Source: Palsa-883 sp963826975 (GTDB lineage: Bacteria > Pseudomonadota > Alphaproteobacteria > Acetobacterales > Acetobacteraceae). From it: DNA of 64,000 nucleotides. Below are positions 34,068-43,308 of the stretch, piece after piece. The notes below the pieces were generated by a model that was given only the letters and a program-made list of their open reading frames with translations, ran no database searches and was not told the DNA's origin. The stretch's first letter is position 1. Each line of letters starts with the position of its first letter. Made by a program: the position numbers and the translations under genes. Where the stretch lies: positions 434,001-498,000 of the forward strand of contig CAWGZJ010000005.1 of the NCBI GenBank assembly GCA_963826975.1. The letters are read 5' to 3'.

Positions 34068-34830
34068 GTGCTGCTGGAAATCTCCAACCTGCACAAAAGC
34101 TTCGGCCCGATCAGCGCGCTGCGCGGCGTCGATCTCGGCGCTGCACGCGGGCGAGGTGCTCGCGGTGGTGGGCGACAATGGTGCCGGTAAAACCACGCTG
34201 ATCAAGCACGTCTCCGGCGTCTACAAGGCCGACTCGGGCGAGATCCGGTTGAACGGCGCAGCCGCTCGAACTGCATTCGCCGGCTGATGCGCGTCGGCTC
34301 GGGATCGAGACGGTCTACCAGGACCTCGCGCTGGCGGATGAACTTTCGGTGGGCGCCAACATCTTCCTCGGGCGGGAACCGGTGCGGCGTTTGCTCGGCG
34401 TCCTGCCAATGATCGACAAGCGGAAAATCCGCAGCGAGACCGACGCGCTGCTGGCCCGGATCGAGAGCCGCATCCCACCCAATGCGCGCACCGTCTCACG
34501 GCTGTCCGGCGGCCAGCGCCAGGCGGTGGCGATTGCTCGCGCACTGTATTGGCAAGCCAAGGTGGTCATCCTGGACGAGCCGACCGCCGCGCTGGCCGTC
34601 ATGGAGCGCGACCATGTCATCCAGCTTGCGCATCGGCTGGCCGGCGAAGGCGTCGGCGTGATCTATATCGGCCACAACCTGATTGAGATTCTCGAGGTCG
34701 CCGACCGGGTCGCGGTGATGTATCGCAGGGCCGGATCGTCCATGTGACGCCGGCCGCGCAGACCACCCAGCAGGAACTGATCAAGTACATGACCGGGTTC
34801 AGCGAGATGGCGGAACCGATGGCAGGCTGA
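34068..34830 (+). CDS. Sugar ABC transporter ATPase, single-domain CUT2 type (three frameshifts)
   Basis: A single-domain ATPase of about 253 residues, like FrcA of fructose importers. From a GTG it reads VLLEISNLHKSFGPISALRG, Walker A VVGDNGAGKTTLIKHVSG, TVYQDLALADELSVGANIFL, signature VSRLSGGQRQAVAIARALYW and Walker B VVILDEPTAAL. Frames change near 34143 (one extra base), 34260 (one extra base) and 34732 (one missing base), and conserved sequence resumes each time. It ends KYMTGFSEMAEPMAG. Without repair translation would stop at 34287. First gene of an ATPase, binding protein, permease operon. Confidence 0.83.
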
Positions 34831-34873
34831 AGCCGCAACCAGGCGCCACAACAAGGTGAAGGAGGAAACCCAC

Positions 34874-35874
34874 ATGAAAAAGCTGATGTTGGCGACCGTG
34901 CTGGGCCTGAGCCTGGGAACGCTTCCCACCGGCCGGCCCGCGCACGCGGCCGATTTGCCGCCACCCGCATCGTGGTGATCGTCAAGGCCACCACGTCGCA
35001 GTACTGGGCCACGGTGTTCGACGGCGCAGACGCCGCCGCCAAGGCGCTTGGTGTGCAGATCTCCAAGCTCGGCGCACAGGCGGAAACCGATGTCGCCGGC
35101 GAGGTCACCGTGATGGAGAACACCATCGCGTCCAAGCCTGCGGCCATCGTCATCGCGGCAACCAACGCGCAGGCGCTGGCGCAACCGATCGCCAACGCCA
35201 CCGCGGCGGGCATCCCGGTGATCGTGATCGACTCCAACGCCAATACCGACAAATACGTAACGTTCCTGGCTACCAACAACGTCACCGGTGGCGAAAAGGC
35301 GGCCGACGAGGTCGCCGCCTGCGTCAAGGCCCGCACCGGCAAGCAGGAGGGCAAGGTCGCCTACATGACGGCTCTGGCCGGCGCCCAGTCGTTGAACGAT
35401 CGCGACAAGGGGTTCGTCGAGCAGCTCAAGAAATATCCCGGGCTGCAGATCGTCGGAGCATCGGGTCGGCAACAACGATCCGGCGCGCGCACTGTCGGAC
35501 GCCGAGGACATCCTGACCCGCCATCCCGACCTGGTTGGCATGTTTGCCGACAACGAACTGGAGGGCGACGGGGCCGGCCGGGCGATCCAGGAAAAGAGCC
35601 TGGGGCCAAACTCTGCGCGGTCGCGTTCGATACGTCGGACCAGGAGATTTCCTTCGTGCGCGACGGCAAGCTGGATGGGCTGATAGTGCAGAATCCGTTC
35701 ATGATGGGGTACGCTGGCGTTTGGTACGGCTTGGCGGCGTCGAAGGGGGTGGTGTTCCCGAAGATCGTCGATTCAGGCGTGCACGTGGTGACGAAGGCAA
35801 ATATCGACAGCCCCGCGATGGCGGGCCTGCTGGACCCGAAGAAGTACCAACTGGCGCCGTTCCTCGGCGATTGA
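34874..35874 (+). CDS. Sugar ABC transporter substrate-binding protein (Peripla_BP_4 type, three frameshifts)
   Basis: A periplasmic binding protein of about 333 residues with signal peptide MKKLMLATVLGLSLGTLPTG ending near AHA. It reads RIVVIVKATTSQYWATVFDG, ASKPAAIVIAATNAQALAQP and GIPVIVIDSNANTDKYVTFL, typical of ribose/fructose-binding proteins. One base is missing near 34960, and the frame is disturbed again near 35455 and 35600; NNDPARALSDAEDILTRHPD and LCAVAFDTSDQEISFVRDGK continue in shifted frames. GGAGGAAA precedes the ATG. Ligand probably a monosaccharide. Confidence 0.83.
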
Positions 35875-35888
35875 GCGGCTGACCGCGA

Positions 35889-36885
35889 ATGGCCAGCGCG
35901 ACCACGTCGACCGCCCGTTGCTCCCGAACAGGAGCCGAAACTCGGCCTTCGCCATCATCTGCCGGTGGAGACCTGGGTCGCCGGCTGCACGGTGCTGCTG
36001 TGGATCGCGCTGGCCGTCGCCTCGCCCTACTTCCTGACCTCCGGCAATGTCTTCAATATCATGCGGCAGGTCTCCGTGGACGCGATCATTGCCTACGGGG
36101 AGCTGTTCACCATCATCACGGCGGGGATCGACCTGTCGGTGGGCTCGGTCGCGGGCCTGACCGGCGTGGTGTTCGCGATGATGCTGGCGGGAGGGATGAA
36201 CGTGTTGCTGGCGGTCGTCCTCGCGCTTGCGCTGGGCCTCGTCATCGGGATGGTGAACGGCCTCGCGATCAATCGGCTGGGCATTCCGGCGTTCATCGTC
36301 ACGCTGGCCGGGCTGCAGGGGTTCCGCGGGCTGACCATGCTGATCTCCGGCGGCATGACGGTGTCGGGCATCCCACCCTCGCTCGGGCTGGTATCCAATA
36401 CCGCGATCCTCGGCATTCCGACCATGTTCGTGATCATGCTGGGCTTTGCGGTGGTCTCGCAGTACCTGCTCGGGATGACGCGGCTGGGGCGCTACATGTA
36501 CGCGCTCGGCAGCAATATCGAGGCGGCGCAGGCGAGTCGGCATCAACGTCACAGGGTGACGCTGGCGGCCTACGGGCTGTCGGCCGTGTTCGCCACCGTC
36601 GCCGGCATGCTGCTGGTGGCGCGGCTGACCATGGGCAATCCAAATGCCGGCTTCGGCTCGGAACTGCAGGCGATCGCCGCGGCGGTGGTGGGCGGTGCCA
36701 GCCTGTTCGGCGGGCGCGGCACGATCGCCGGATGCTTCTTCGGCGCGATCCTGTTCACCACGATCGGCAACGGCGCCAATCTGTTGGGGGTGAATTCGTT
36801 CTGGCAGTTGGTGATCGAGGGACTGTTGATCGCCGCCGTAGTCTATCTGGACAATTTGCAGAAGCGGCGGATCAGCGGGCAGTAG
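35889..36885 (+). CDS. Sugar ABC transporter permease (CUT2/RbsC type, frameshifts)
   Basis: An RbsC/FrcC-like permease of about 331 residues. The N-terminus MASATTST joins PPVAPEQEPKLGLRHHLPVE after a one-base insertion near 35908. Membrane segments, ITAGIDLSVGSVAGLTGVVF (the CUT2 permease signature) and AFIVTLAGLQGFRGLTMLIS follow. Near 36530 the product reads QASRHQRHRVTLAA where relatives have an ASGIN.. pattern; one insertion and one deletion within about 25 bases restore it. Ends DNLQKRRISGQ. Third gene of the importer operon. Confidence 0.83.
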
Positions 36886-37054
36886 GCCGCACTGAACACC
36901 GGTCGTTCGCCTGTGCGGCCATCGGCACCGTTCACGGCTGCCTTGAAGGGATGTGCCGATCGATACGGCATGCCACAAAGCCGCGTCCGTGGTAGCGAAG
37001 GCAGCCGGACCGACATTGCGTTGACCGGCGTCCGCACATAACGGGGGGTGCACG

Positions 37055-38330
37055 ATGCTGCGCGAGGAACTGGTTTTCGTCGGTACCTGCGACATAGCGG
37101 GGCACGTCCGCGGCAAGGGGTTCCCGGCGCAAGACATCCATTCCCGCCGCCGCAAGGGCATCGGCTGGACCCACTCCAACCTGATGCAATCCGCCTTCGG
37201 ACCGATCCTCGACACGCCGTTCGGCACCGGTGGCGATCTGATGATCGTGCCGGATCCGGCAACCGAGGTGCGGGTGGACTTCGCCGACGGCTCGGCGCCC
37301 GAGCACTTCTTCCTGGGCGATCTGCGCAACACCGACGGGTCGCCGTGGGAATGCTGCCCGCGCGAATTCCTGCGCCGCGCGCTTGCCGCGCTGGAGGCCG
37401 CGGCCGAGCTGCGGCTGATCGCCGCGTTCGAGCAGGAATTCGTCTACACCGGCATCGAGGATCGGCCGGCGCACGCCTACAGCCTGGGCGCCTGGCGCCG
37501 CCAGGGCAGCTTCGGCGAGGCGTTCGTCGCGGCCCTGCGCGCCGCCGGCGTGGTGCCCGAACTCGTTCCTGCCGGAATACGGCAACCGGCAGTTCGAGGT
37601 GACGGTGGCACCCTCCGCTGCGATGACCGCCGCCGACCAGGCGGTGATCACCCGAGAGATGGCGCGCGCGACGGCACATAGGATGGGCCACCGCGTCATC
37701 TTCTCGCCGAAGCCAAGCGCCGATGGCATCGGCAATGGCGTGCATATCCACATGAGCTTGCAGGACGCTGCCGGCACGCCGGTCACGCACGCACCGGGCG
37801 GGCGGATGGGGCTGAGCGACGTTGCGCAGCGGTTCTGCGCCGGCATCCTGCATCACCTGCCGGCGATCGCCGCGATCACCGCGCCGTCACCGGTGTCCTA
37901 TTTGCGGCTGGTGCCCGATCGCTGGGCGCCCACCGCGGTGGACATCGTGCAGCAGGATCGCGGTGCGTCGTTGCGGGTGTGCCCAGTGTTTGCCGCCGCC
38001 GGTCCGTCGGAGATCGCGCGGCAGTATAATTTCGAATTCCGCACTACCGATGCGTCGGCCAGCCCTTACATGGCGCTCGGCGCGGTGGTGTTTGCTGGGG
38101 CCGATGGGATCGCGCGGGGGTTGGCGCTGCCGGAGGCCGGGGCTGATCGACCGCCGCTGCCTCGGTCGCTGGGTGAGGCGCTGCATGCGATGGAGGCAAG
38201 TGCGGCGGTGCGGTCGTGGTTCGGACCGACATTCCTGGAGGCCTATCTGCGGCATAAGCGCGCGGAGCTGGCGACGCTAACGGACCTGGAACCTGAGGAA
38301 CTGTGTGACCGCTACGCCGAGGTTTATTGA
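37055..38330 (+). CDS. Glutamine synthetase family protein, PuuA-like (one frameshift)
   Basis: About 424 residues of glutamine synthetase fold. Nucleotide and metal motifs are LRLIAAFEQEFVYTG, GNRQFEVTVAPS, NGVHIHMSLQDA, APSPVSYLRLVPDRWAPTAV and EFRTTDASASPYMALGAVV. The changed N-terminus (MLREELVFVGTCDIAGHVRG) and lack of the adenylylated Tyr region point to gamma-glutamyl-amine ligases (PuuA or GlnA-like types) rather than ammonia-assimilating GlnA. Near 37565 an extra base breaks the frame between VVPEL and FLPEYGNRQF. ATG follows CGGGGGGTG. Substrate amine unknown. Confidence 0.83.
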
Positions 38331-38370
38331 TCGGTGGAGTGATGGATTGGTGCAGCGGCGGATCGGTGCT

Positions 38371-38463
38371 GCCCCCGTCATACCGGCGCAGGCCGGTATC
38401 CACGACTTGCCTTCGTTGCAGCAAAGAAAGTCGTAGATACCGGCCTGCGCCGGCATGACGGGG
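38371..38463. repeat. Inverted repeat (palindrome family 4)
   Basis: Arms 38371-38405 and 38430-38463 pair with few mismatches; each contains CCGGCGCAGGCCGGTAT and its complement, and CGTCAT lies at the outer ends. This is the layout of the widespread REP-like elements of proteobacteria. It lies between the convergent glutamine synthetase-like and isochorismatase-like genes. Confidence 0.85.
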
Positions 38464-38478
38464 GTAGCGGCCCGTGCG

Positions 38479-39123
38479 TCAATGTTTAGGGCTGTTGGTA
38501 TGACTCGGTAGGGCGTCGAGCAGTCGCAGCACCGCTTCCGTGTCCAACATCCGGCAATAGCCTTTGAAGCAGCTCAGCGCCGCCGCGTGCCGCGCTTCGC
38601 TTTCCGCCATGCAGGCGTCGTGCACGCAACTCATGTAGAAGCCGCGATCCGCGCCGTCCTTCACCGCGTGGTCGATGCATTGGTCGGTCAGGAAGCCGAC
38701 CACGAACACGTCCTCGATGCCGATGTTGCGCAGCAGGTAGTCGAGCATCGTCGAGTTGAACACCGACGACGAGGTCTTCGGCAGCATGATCTCGTCGCCG
38801 CACGGTGCGGCCTCGGGCAGCGGCTGCGCCTCCCACGAGCCTTTGGCGTAGAAGAAGTTGGAGAGCTTGTAGTCCAGGCTGCGGTCACGCCCGTCGGCGG
38901 TGAGGTTCTCGATCACCGTGTGGATGACCTCCAGCTTGGCGACTCGGAAGGCGGCCAGCAGGCGGGTGATGTTGGGGATTGCCCGCGTGGTGGCTGCGGC
39001 ATGGAACTCCGGCTGGGCGGCGGCGTGGGTCGGGTTGCAGGACCCGTTCTGGACGTCGATCACCAGCAGCGCTGTGCGCCCGCGGGTGATGGGACGATCT
39101 CGGGTGGGTGTCGTATTCAGCAT
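38479..39123 (-). CDS. Isochorismatase-like cysteine hydrolase
   Basis: A 214-residue hydrolase. The catalytic triad is visible: Asp in TALLVIDVQNG, Lys in EIMLPKTSSSVFN and Cys in FLTDQCIDHAVKDG. Members hydrolyse amides or vinyl ethers (N-carbamoyl compounds, nicotinamide, isochorismate). The start at 39123 (MLNTTPTRDRPITRGR) is preferred because GGAG lies nine bases upstream; the ATG at 39138 would overlap that site. The region upstream holds a dispersed repeat (39205-39265). Substrate unknown. Confidence 0.83.
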   Translation of the reverse strand: MLNTTPTRDRPITRGRTALLVIDVQNGSCNPTHAAAQPEFHAAATTRAIPNITRLLAAFRVAKLEVIHTVIENLTADGRDRSLDYKLSNFFYAKGSWEAQPLPEAAPCGDEIMLPKTSSSVFNSTMLDYLLRNIGIEDVFVVGFLTDQCIDHAVKDGADRGFYMSCVHDACMAESEARHAAALSCFKGYCRMLDTEAVLRLLDALPSHTNSPKH

Positions 39124-39204
39124 CTTGTTGCGCTCCATGGTGTGGCATAGGCGTCAGTGCCGGAACGGGAGATCGATGGCTGAGTCAAGGTTATCGCCAC
39201 GCTC

Positions 39205-39265
39205 GGCGGCACGAAAACCTGTTGGCACGACAATGCCGTGCGCCATCATCCCGCGACAGTGTGAG
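39205..39265 (+). repeat. Dispersed repeat copy (as at 12669-12736)
   Basis: The stretch has GGCACGAAAACCTGTTGGC, then ACGACAATGCC and GCCATCATCCCGCGACAG in the same order and spacing as the minus strand of 12669-12736. It lies between the HEPN gene stop and the isochorismatase-like gene start. Confidence 0.7.
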
Positions 39266-39274
39266 AAATGCGCG

Positions 39275-39673
39275 CTATCGAGCCGGCGGAAGGTCCGCGA
39301 GCGCCGCGAACGCCTCCACGAATTGGGCGGCGATCTCCATCGCCCCGGTCGCGTCCTCGGCCGTCGTTGTCTCGTTCGGGTCCGTTGCGTAATCGGCGAT
39401 ATTCTTCAAGTCGAACCCTCGCGACAGAAAGTTGCGCAAGGCGGGATCAACACGCGGGTCGTGGGCGGTCAGCAGGAAGAAGGTGTTTTGGACACCATGA
39501 TGGGTCTTCACCGCCCGATCCTGACGCTCGAAAATATACGCCTGCGCTGCATGAAAGCAGGCCAGATACGCGGCGCGTCCGGCGTCCTCGGTCAGGCCGA
39601 TGTCGAGCATGCGCTTGCCCCGCTCCAGCATGGCCCGCGCATAGGCGATGAATTGGCCAGTCTCCGGCTTCAC
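39275..39673 (-). CDS. HEPN-domain toxin of a HEPN/MNT pair
   Basis: A 132-residue all-helical protein, MKPETGQFIAYARAMLERGK, with GRAAYLACFHAAQAYIFERQ then VKTHHGVQNTFFLL and the C-terminal helix DATGAMEIAAQFVEAFAALA. This is the HEPN domain; the RNase-type R-x4-6-H motif could be the Arg of GRAAYLACFH with its His. Its start overlaps the nucleotidyltransferase stop by four bases. In known pairs the nucleotidyltransferase AMPylates or otherwise neutralises the HEPN RNase. Confidence 0.78.
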   Translation of the reverse strand: MKPETGQFIAYARAMLERGKRMLDIGLTEDAGRAAYLACFHAAQAYIFERQDRAVKTHHGVQNTFFLLTAHDPRVDPALRNFLSRGFDLKNIADYATDPNETTTAEDATGAMEIAAQFVEAFAALADLPPAR

Positions 39674-39993
39674 AGCGTTATGCCGTCACGCCGGATCTCG
39701 CGCATCAGGGGGGAGCGCTTCGAATACTCATCGGCACGGAACGGCTTAGCATCGATGAATGCCCCCGTGTCGTCAATGAACCGTACCTTCAGGTCGGCCA
39801 GGCGGTAGGCTTCCGCCAGCCGGTTGTCCATGTGCTTCAGGAAGACCGCCACGTCGTAGTCGGACTCCGGTCCGGCCTCACCGCGCGCGCGGGAACCGAA
39901 CAGCACCACGCGATCGAGCACAGGCCCGTACAGCGCCACGAGGGCGTCTCGGAAGTGCCGCACGACTGGGTCGATGGCGACGGCGGTGTCCAT
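39670..39993 (-). CDS. Minimal nucleotidyltransferase antitoxin (MNT)
   Basis: A 107-residue protein with the polymerase-beta-like nucleotidyltransferase signature VVLFGSRARGEAGPESDYDV: GSRARG at 33-38 and the metal-binding Asp pair at 45 and 47. The ATG at 39993 starts MDTAVAIDPVVRHFRDALVA; the longer open frame upstream has no domain sense. The C-terminus holds SPLMREIRRDG, common to MNT proteins paired with HEPN proteins. The two genes overlap and form one operon. Confidence 0.8.
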   Translation of the reverse strand: MDTAVAIDPVVRHFRDALVALYGPVLDRVVLFGSRARGEAGPESDYDVAVFLKHMDNRLAEAYRLADLKVRFIDDTGAFIDAKPFRADEYSKRSPLMREIRRDGITL

Positions 39994-40477
39994 GTCGGCC
40001 TTGATAGCACAAATCGGGATTTTTGCCTCGGAATCAGACGCGGTGTCGCGAGCCGGCAGGGCGAGCGATCGGCTTGTGGAAATCCTGTCTTGCGGTTCGG
40101 CCGCGACGGGGGCCTGATGACCCGGAACGCGCTGGCCCCTATCACGCGGGCGCTTATCACAGCGCCAGAATTCTCGGGTAAACGGCGTGGCGGATCGGCG
40201 GTCCAAGCCAGTTAGTGAGCCGCCGACTGCCGACCTGAGCAGCCTGTCGAAATCGCACCGCCGTACCCTTGCCGCAGCGAGGCGGCATCCCGATAGAACA
40301 GCATATGAACCATGGTCCAGCGCGCCGCCCAGAATTTGCATCGCGGGCGGAGCCAGGCGCTGACGCCGGGGACACCAATCGGACCGCCGGCTACCTGGCG
40401 CCACGCGGAGAGCACTGGGTCGGGTTAAGCACAGTGCCAAGCCGAGGGTGCGGCCGCCCGCTCGGCATGTTCGATAC
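39994..40477. other. Intergenic region without recognised gene
   Basis: The sequence upstream of the MNT gene has open frames on both strands but none with a recognisable domain or ribosome site. It should include the MNT/HEPN promoter near 40000-40040, where TTGATAGCACAAATCGGGAT is AT-richer. Confidence 0.4.
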
Positions 40478-40953
40478 TGCCGCCCTGGCCGGCGCGGATC
40501 AAACGCGGTCGGCTGACCGGCCTCCCGCCGATGCACCAGACCGAGGCCGCCCTACGCGCGAAGCGTGGACAATACTCCATGCAACGTCCCACGGTGGCGC
40601 CTTGCGGGCGGGGATCAAACGCGCGTGGCTGATCGGGCGGCCGCCGATGTGCCAGGTCCGGGGCGCCCGACGTGTGAAGCTCGGACAACGCTCCATGCAA
40701 CGTCTCACGGTGGTGCCCTGGTGGGTGGGGATCAAACGGGCGCGGCTGATCGGGCGGCTGCCGATGTGCCAGGTTCCGGGCGCCCGACGCGCGAAGCTCG
40801 GACAATACCCCATGCAACGTCTCACGGTGGCGCCCTGGTGGGTGGGGATCGAACGCGCGCGGGTGATCAGGCGGCGGCCGGTGCACCAGGTCCTGAGCGC
40901 CCGACGCGCGAAGCTCGGACAACACTCCATGCAACGTCCCACGGTGGCGCCTC
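40478..40953. repeat. 117-bp tandem repeat array, about four units
   Basis: Units begin GACAAYRCTCCATGCAACGT near 40569, 40685, 40802 and 40919 with periods of 116, 117 and 117 bases; a diverged first unit precedes them and the last is partial. Each unit has CCATGCAACGTC, ACGGTGG, GGGGATCAAACGCG, ATGTGCCAGG and GCGCCCGACGCGCGAAGCTCG-like blocks. Shorter forms of the CCATGCAACG core recur at 41097-41130 and 41170-41205. Because 117 is a multiple of three, several frames stay open, but none looks like a protein. The array fills the space between MNT/HEPN and lepA. Confidence 0.85.
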
Positions 40954-41023
40954 CATCCGCGTCGCGCGGGACAGCCGACACCGCCCGCGACAACACCCTC
41001 GTTTACAACTGGCTACCGGGATC

Positions 41024-41088
41024 GACCCCTCCCCCAGCCCTGGTCCGCTTTGCGGCCCAAGCCTTCAAGGGGAGGGGGAGAGGCTTCG
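41024..41088. repeat. Palindrome-family-1 half element inside the repeat region
   Basis: GACCCCTCCCCCAGCC, GGTCCGCTTTGCGGCCCAAG and CTTCAAGGGGAGGGGGAGAG follow the right arm of the 1672-1840 element. It appears to interrupt the short-core repeats between 40953 and 41097. Confidence 0.7.
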
Positions 41089-41346
41089 TTGCGAGCACCG
41101 ACAACACCCCATGCAACGTCTTATGGTGACGGGCCGGGCCGGGCCGCGTGGGATCGCCAACGCCACCGGCGACAGCACCCCATACAACGGGGCACGGTGG
41201 CGCGGTCCCGCATGCGCGGGGCAACCACCACGCCAGCCACCGAGCGCAGATGACACCGGTGGCGCGACCCTCTATTGCACCCGGCAACGCACCGGCGCGC
41301 CGACGGAGCGTTCTGAACCCTGGCGACCGACAACTGACAACTGGTC

Positions 41347-43152
41347 ATGACCGACACACCGATCGACCATATCCGCAACTTCGCGATCATCGCGCACATC
41401 GACCACGGGAAATCCACCCTGGCCGACCGGCTGATCCAGGTCACCGGCGCGCTGAGCGACCGCGAGATGACCAACCAGGTCCTGGACAACATGGACCTGG
41501 AGCGCGAGCGCGGCATCACCATCAAGGCGCAAACCGTCCGGCTGAGCTACAAGGCGAAAAACGGCCAGGTCTACGAGCTGAACCTGATGGACACGCCCGG
41601 CCACGTGGATTTCGCCTACGAGGTCTCGCGCAGCCTGGCCGCGTGCGAGGGCTCCCTGCTGGTGGTCGACGCGTCGCAGGGCGTCGAGGCGCAGACGCTG
41701 GCCAACGTCTACCAGGCGATCGAGGCCAATCACGAGATCGTGCCCGTGCTGAACAAGATCGACCTGCCGGCGGCCGAACCCGAACGGGTGAAGCAGCAGA
41801 TCGAGGACGTGGTCGGCCTGGATGCCACCGACGCGATCGAGATCAGCGCCAAGACCGGGCTGAACATCGAGGGCGTGCTGGAGGCGTTGGTGCATCGGCT
41901 GCCGCCGCCGACCGGCGACGCGGCGGCGCCCATGAAGGTGCTGCTGGTCGATAGCTGGTACGACCAGTATCTGGGCGTGGTGCTGCTGGTCCGGGTGAAG
42001 GACGGCCGCCTGAAGCGGGCGCAAAAAATCCGCATGATGTCGACCGGCGCGGTCTACCAGGTCGAGCAGGTGGGGGTGTTCTCGCCCAAGATGATCCCGA
42101 CCGACGACCTTGGCCCGGGCGAGATCGGCTACATCACCGCGGCGATCAAGACCGTGGCGGATTGCTCCGTTGGCGATACAATCACCGATGACCGCACGCC
42201 AGCGACCGAGGCGCTTCCGGGGTTCAAGCCGTCCATTCCGGTGGTGTGGTGCGGGCTGTATCCGGTGGACTCCGATGACTTCGAGAAGCTGCGTGAGAGC
42301 CTGGGGCGGCTGCGGCTGAACGATGCCAGTTTTCATTACGAGCCGGAGACCTCGGCGGCGCTGGGCTTTGGGTTTCGCTGCGGGTTCCTCGGGTTGTTGC
42401 ACCTGGAGATCATCCAAGAGCGGCTGACGCGCGAGTTCGACCTTGACCTGATCGCCACGGCACCGTCGGTGGTTTATCGCGTGCACCGCACCAACGGGAC
42501 GATGCAGGAGCTGCACAATCCGGTCGACATGCCGGACGGCAGCGTGATCGATCACATCGAGGAGCCGTGGATCCGCGCCACGATCATGGTGCCGGACGAC
42601 TATCTCGGCGCGGTGCTGCATCTGTGCAACGATCGACGTGGCGAGCAGGCCGACCTGACCTATGTCGGCAACCGCGCCATGGCGGTGTATCGGCTGCCGT
42701 TGAACGAGGTGGTGTTTGATTTTTATGACCGGCTGAAATCGGTTTCTCGGGGTTATGCCAGCTTCGACTACCATATGGACGGCTATGCCGAGGGCGACAT
42801 GGTGCGCATCTCCATCATGGTGAACGGCGATCTGGTGGACGCACTGAGCTTCATCGCGCACCGCTCGGCAGCGGAGGCGCGTGGGCGATCGATCTGCGTC
42901 AAGCTGAAGGACCTGATCCCGCGCCAGTTGTTCAAGATCGCGGTGCAGGCGGCGATCGGCGGGCGGGTGGTTGCGCGCGAAACGATCAGCGCGTTGTCGA
43001 AGGACGTGACGGCGAAGTGTTACGGTGGTGATATAACACGCAAGCGGAAGTTGTTAGAGAAGCAGAAGGAGGGCAAGAAGCGCATGCGCCAGTTCGGCAA
43101 GGTCGAGATCCCGCAGTCGGCATTTCTGGCGGCGCTGAAGATGGACAGCTAG
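41347..43152 (+). CDS. lepA: Elongation factor 4 (LepA)
   Basis: A 601-residue translational GTPase. G1 is AHIDHGKS (16-23), G2 follows in ERERGITIKAQTVRL, G3 is MDTPGHVDF, G4 is VLNKIDLP and G5 EISAKTG. Domains II, III and V and the LepA-specific C-terminal domain (GGDITRKRKLLEKQKEGKKR, then MRQFGKVEIPQSAFLAAL) are complete. LepA acts on stalled ribosomes and on initiation. The gene is intact; its promoter must lie in or near the repeat-rich upstream region. Confidence 0.97.
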   Translation: MTDTPIDHIRNFAIIAHIDHGKSTLADRLIQVTGALSDREMTNQVLDNMDLERERGITIKAQTVRLSYKAKNGQVYELNLMDTPGHVDFAYEVSRSLAACEGSLLVVDASQGVEAQTLANVYQAIEANHEIVPVLNKIDLPAAEPERVKQQIEDVVGLDATDAIEISAKTGLNIEGVLEALVHRLPPPTGDAAAPMKVLLVDSWYDQYLGVVLLVRVKDGRLKRAQKIRMMSTGAVYQVEQVGVFSPKMIPTDDLGPGEIGYITAAIKTVADCSVGDTITDDRTPATEALPGFKPSIPVVWCGLYPVDSDDFEKLRESLGRLRLNDASFHYEPETSAALGFGFRCGFLGLLHLEIIQERLTREFDLDLIATAPSVVYRVHRTNGTMQELHNPVDMPDGSVIDHIEEPWIRATIMVPDDYLGAVLHLCNDRRGEQADLTYVGNRAMAVYRLPLNEVVFDFYDRLKSVSRGYASFDYHMDGYAEGDMVRISIMVNGDLVDALSFIAHRSAAEARGRSICVKLKDLIPRQLFKIAVQAAIGGRVVARETISALSKDVTAKCYGGDITRKRKLLEKQKEGKKRMRQFGKVEIPQSAFLAALKMDS

Positions 43153-43159
43153 ATTGATA

Positions 43160-43276
43160 CACCTCGCCCGCTCTTCGCGGGAGAGGTCGAGGCGCGAAGC
43201 GACGAGGGTGAGGGTGGGGCGGCACCACCCTCACCCGGCTTGCTTCGCTCGCTCTCCCGCAAGGGCGGGAGAAGCT
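43160..43276. repeat. Inverted repeat (palindrome family 3) after lepA
   Basis: CACCTCGCCCGCTCTTCGCG, GGAGAGGTCGAGGCGCGAAG and GAGGGTGAGGGTG are answered by CACCCTCACCCGGC and CTCTCCCGCAAGGGCGGGAG. It follows the layout of 33803-33930 with a shorter loop. Confidence 0.85.
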
Positions 43277-43308
43277 TACTGGCTGTCATATCCATCACGG
43301 AGCGACGC

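Noticed and set aside
40269..41129. 286-residue open frame, and 169- and 165-residue frames on the other strand, across the 117-bp repeats
   Set aside because: All frames stay open because the unit is a multiple of three. They lack ribosome sites and domains, run into an inserted palindrome element, and the strands compete, so they are reported as DNA repeats.
41272..42861. 529-residue minus-strand frame opposite lepA
   Set aside because: Shadow of lepA, which is intact and complete on the plus strand.
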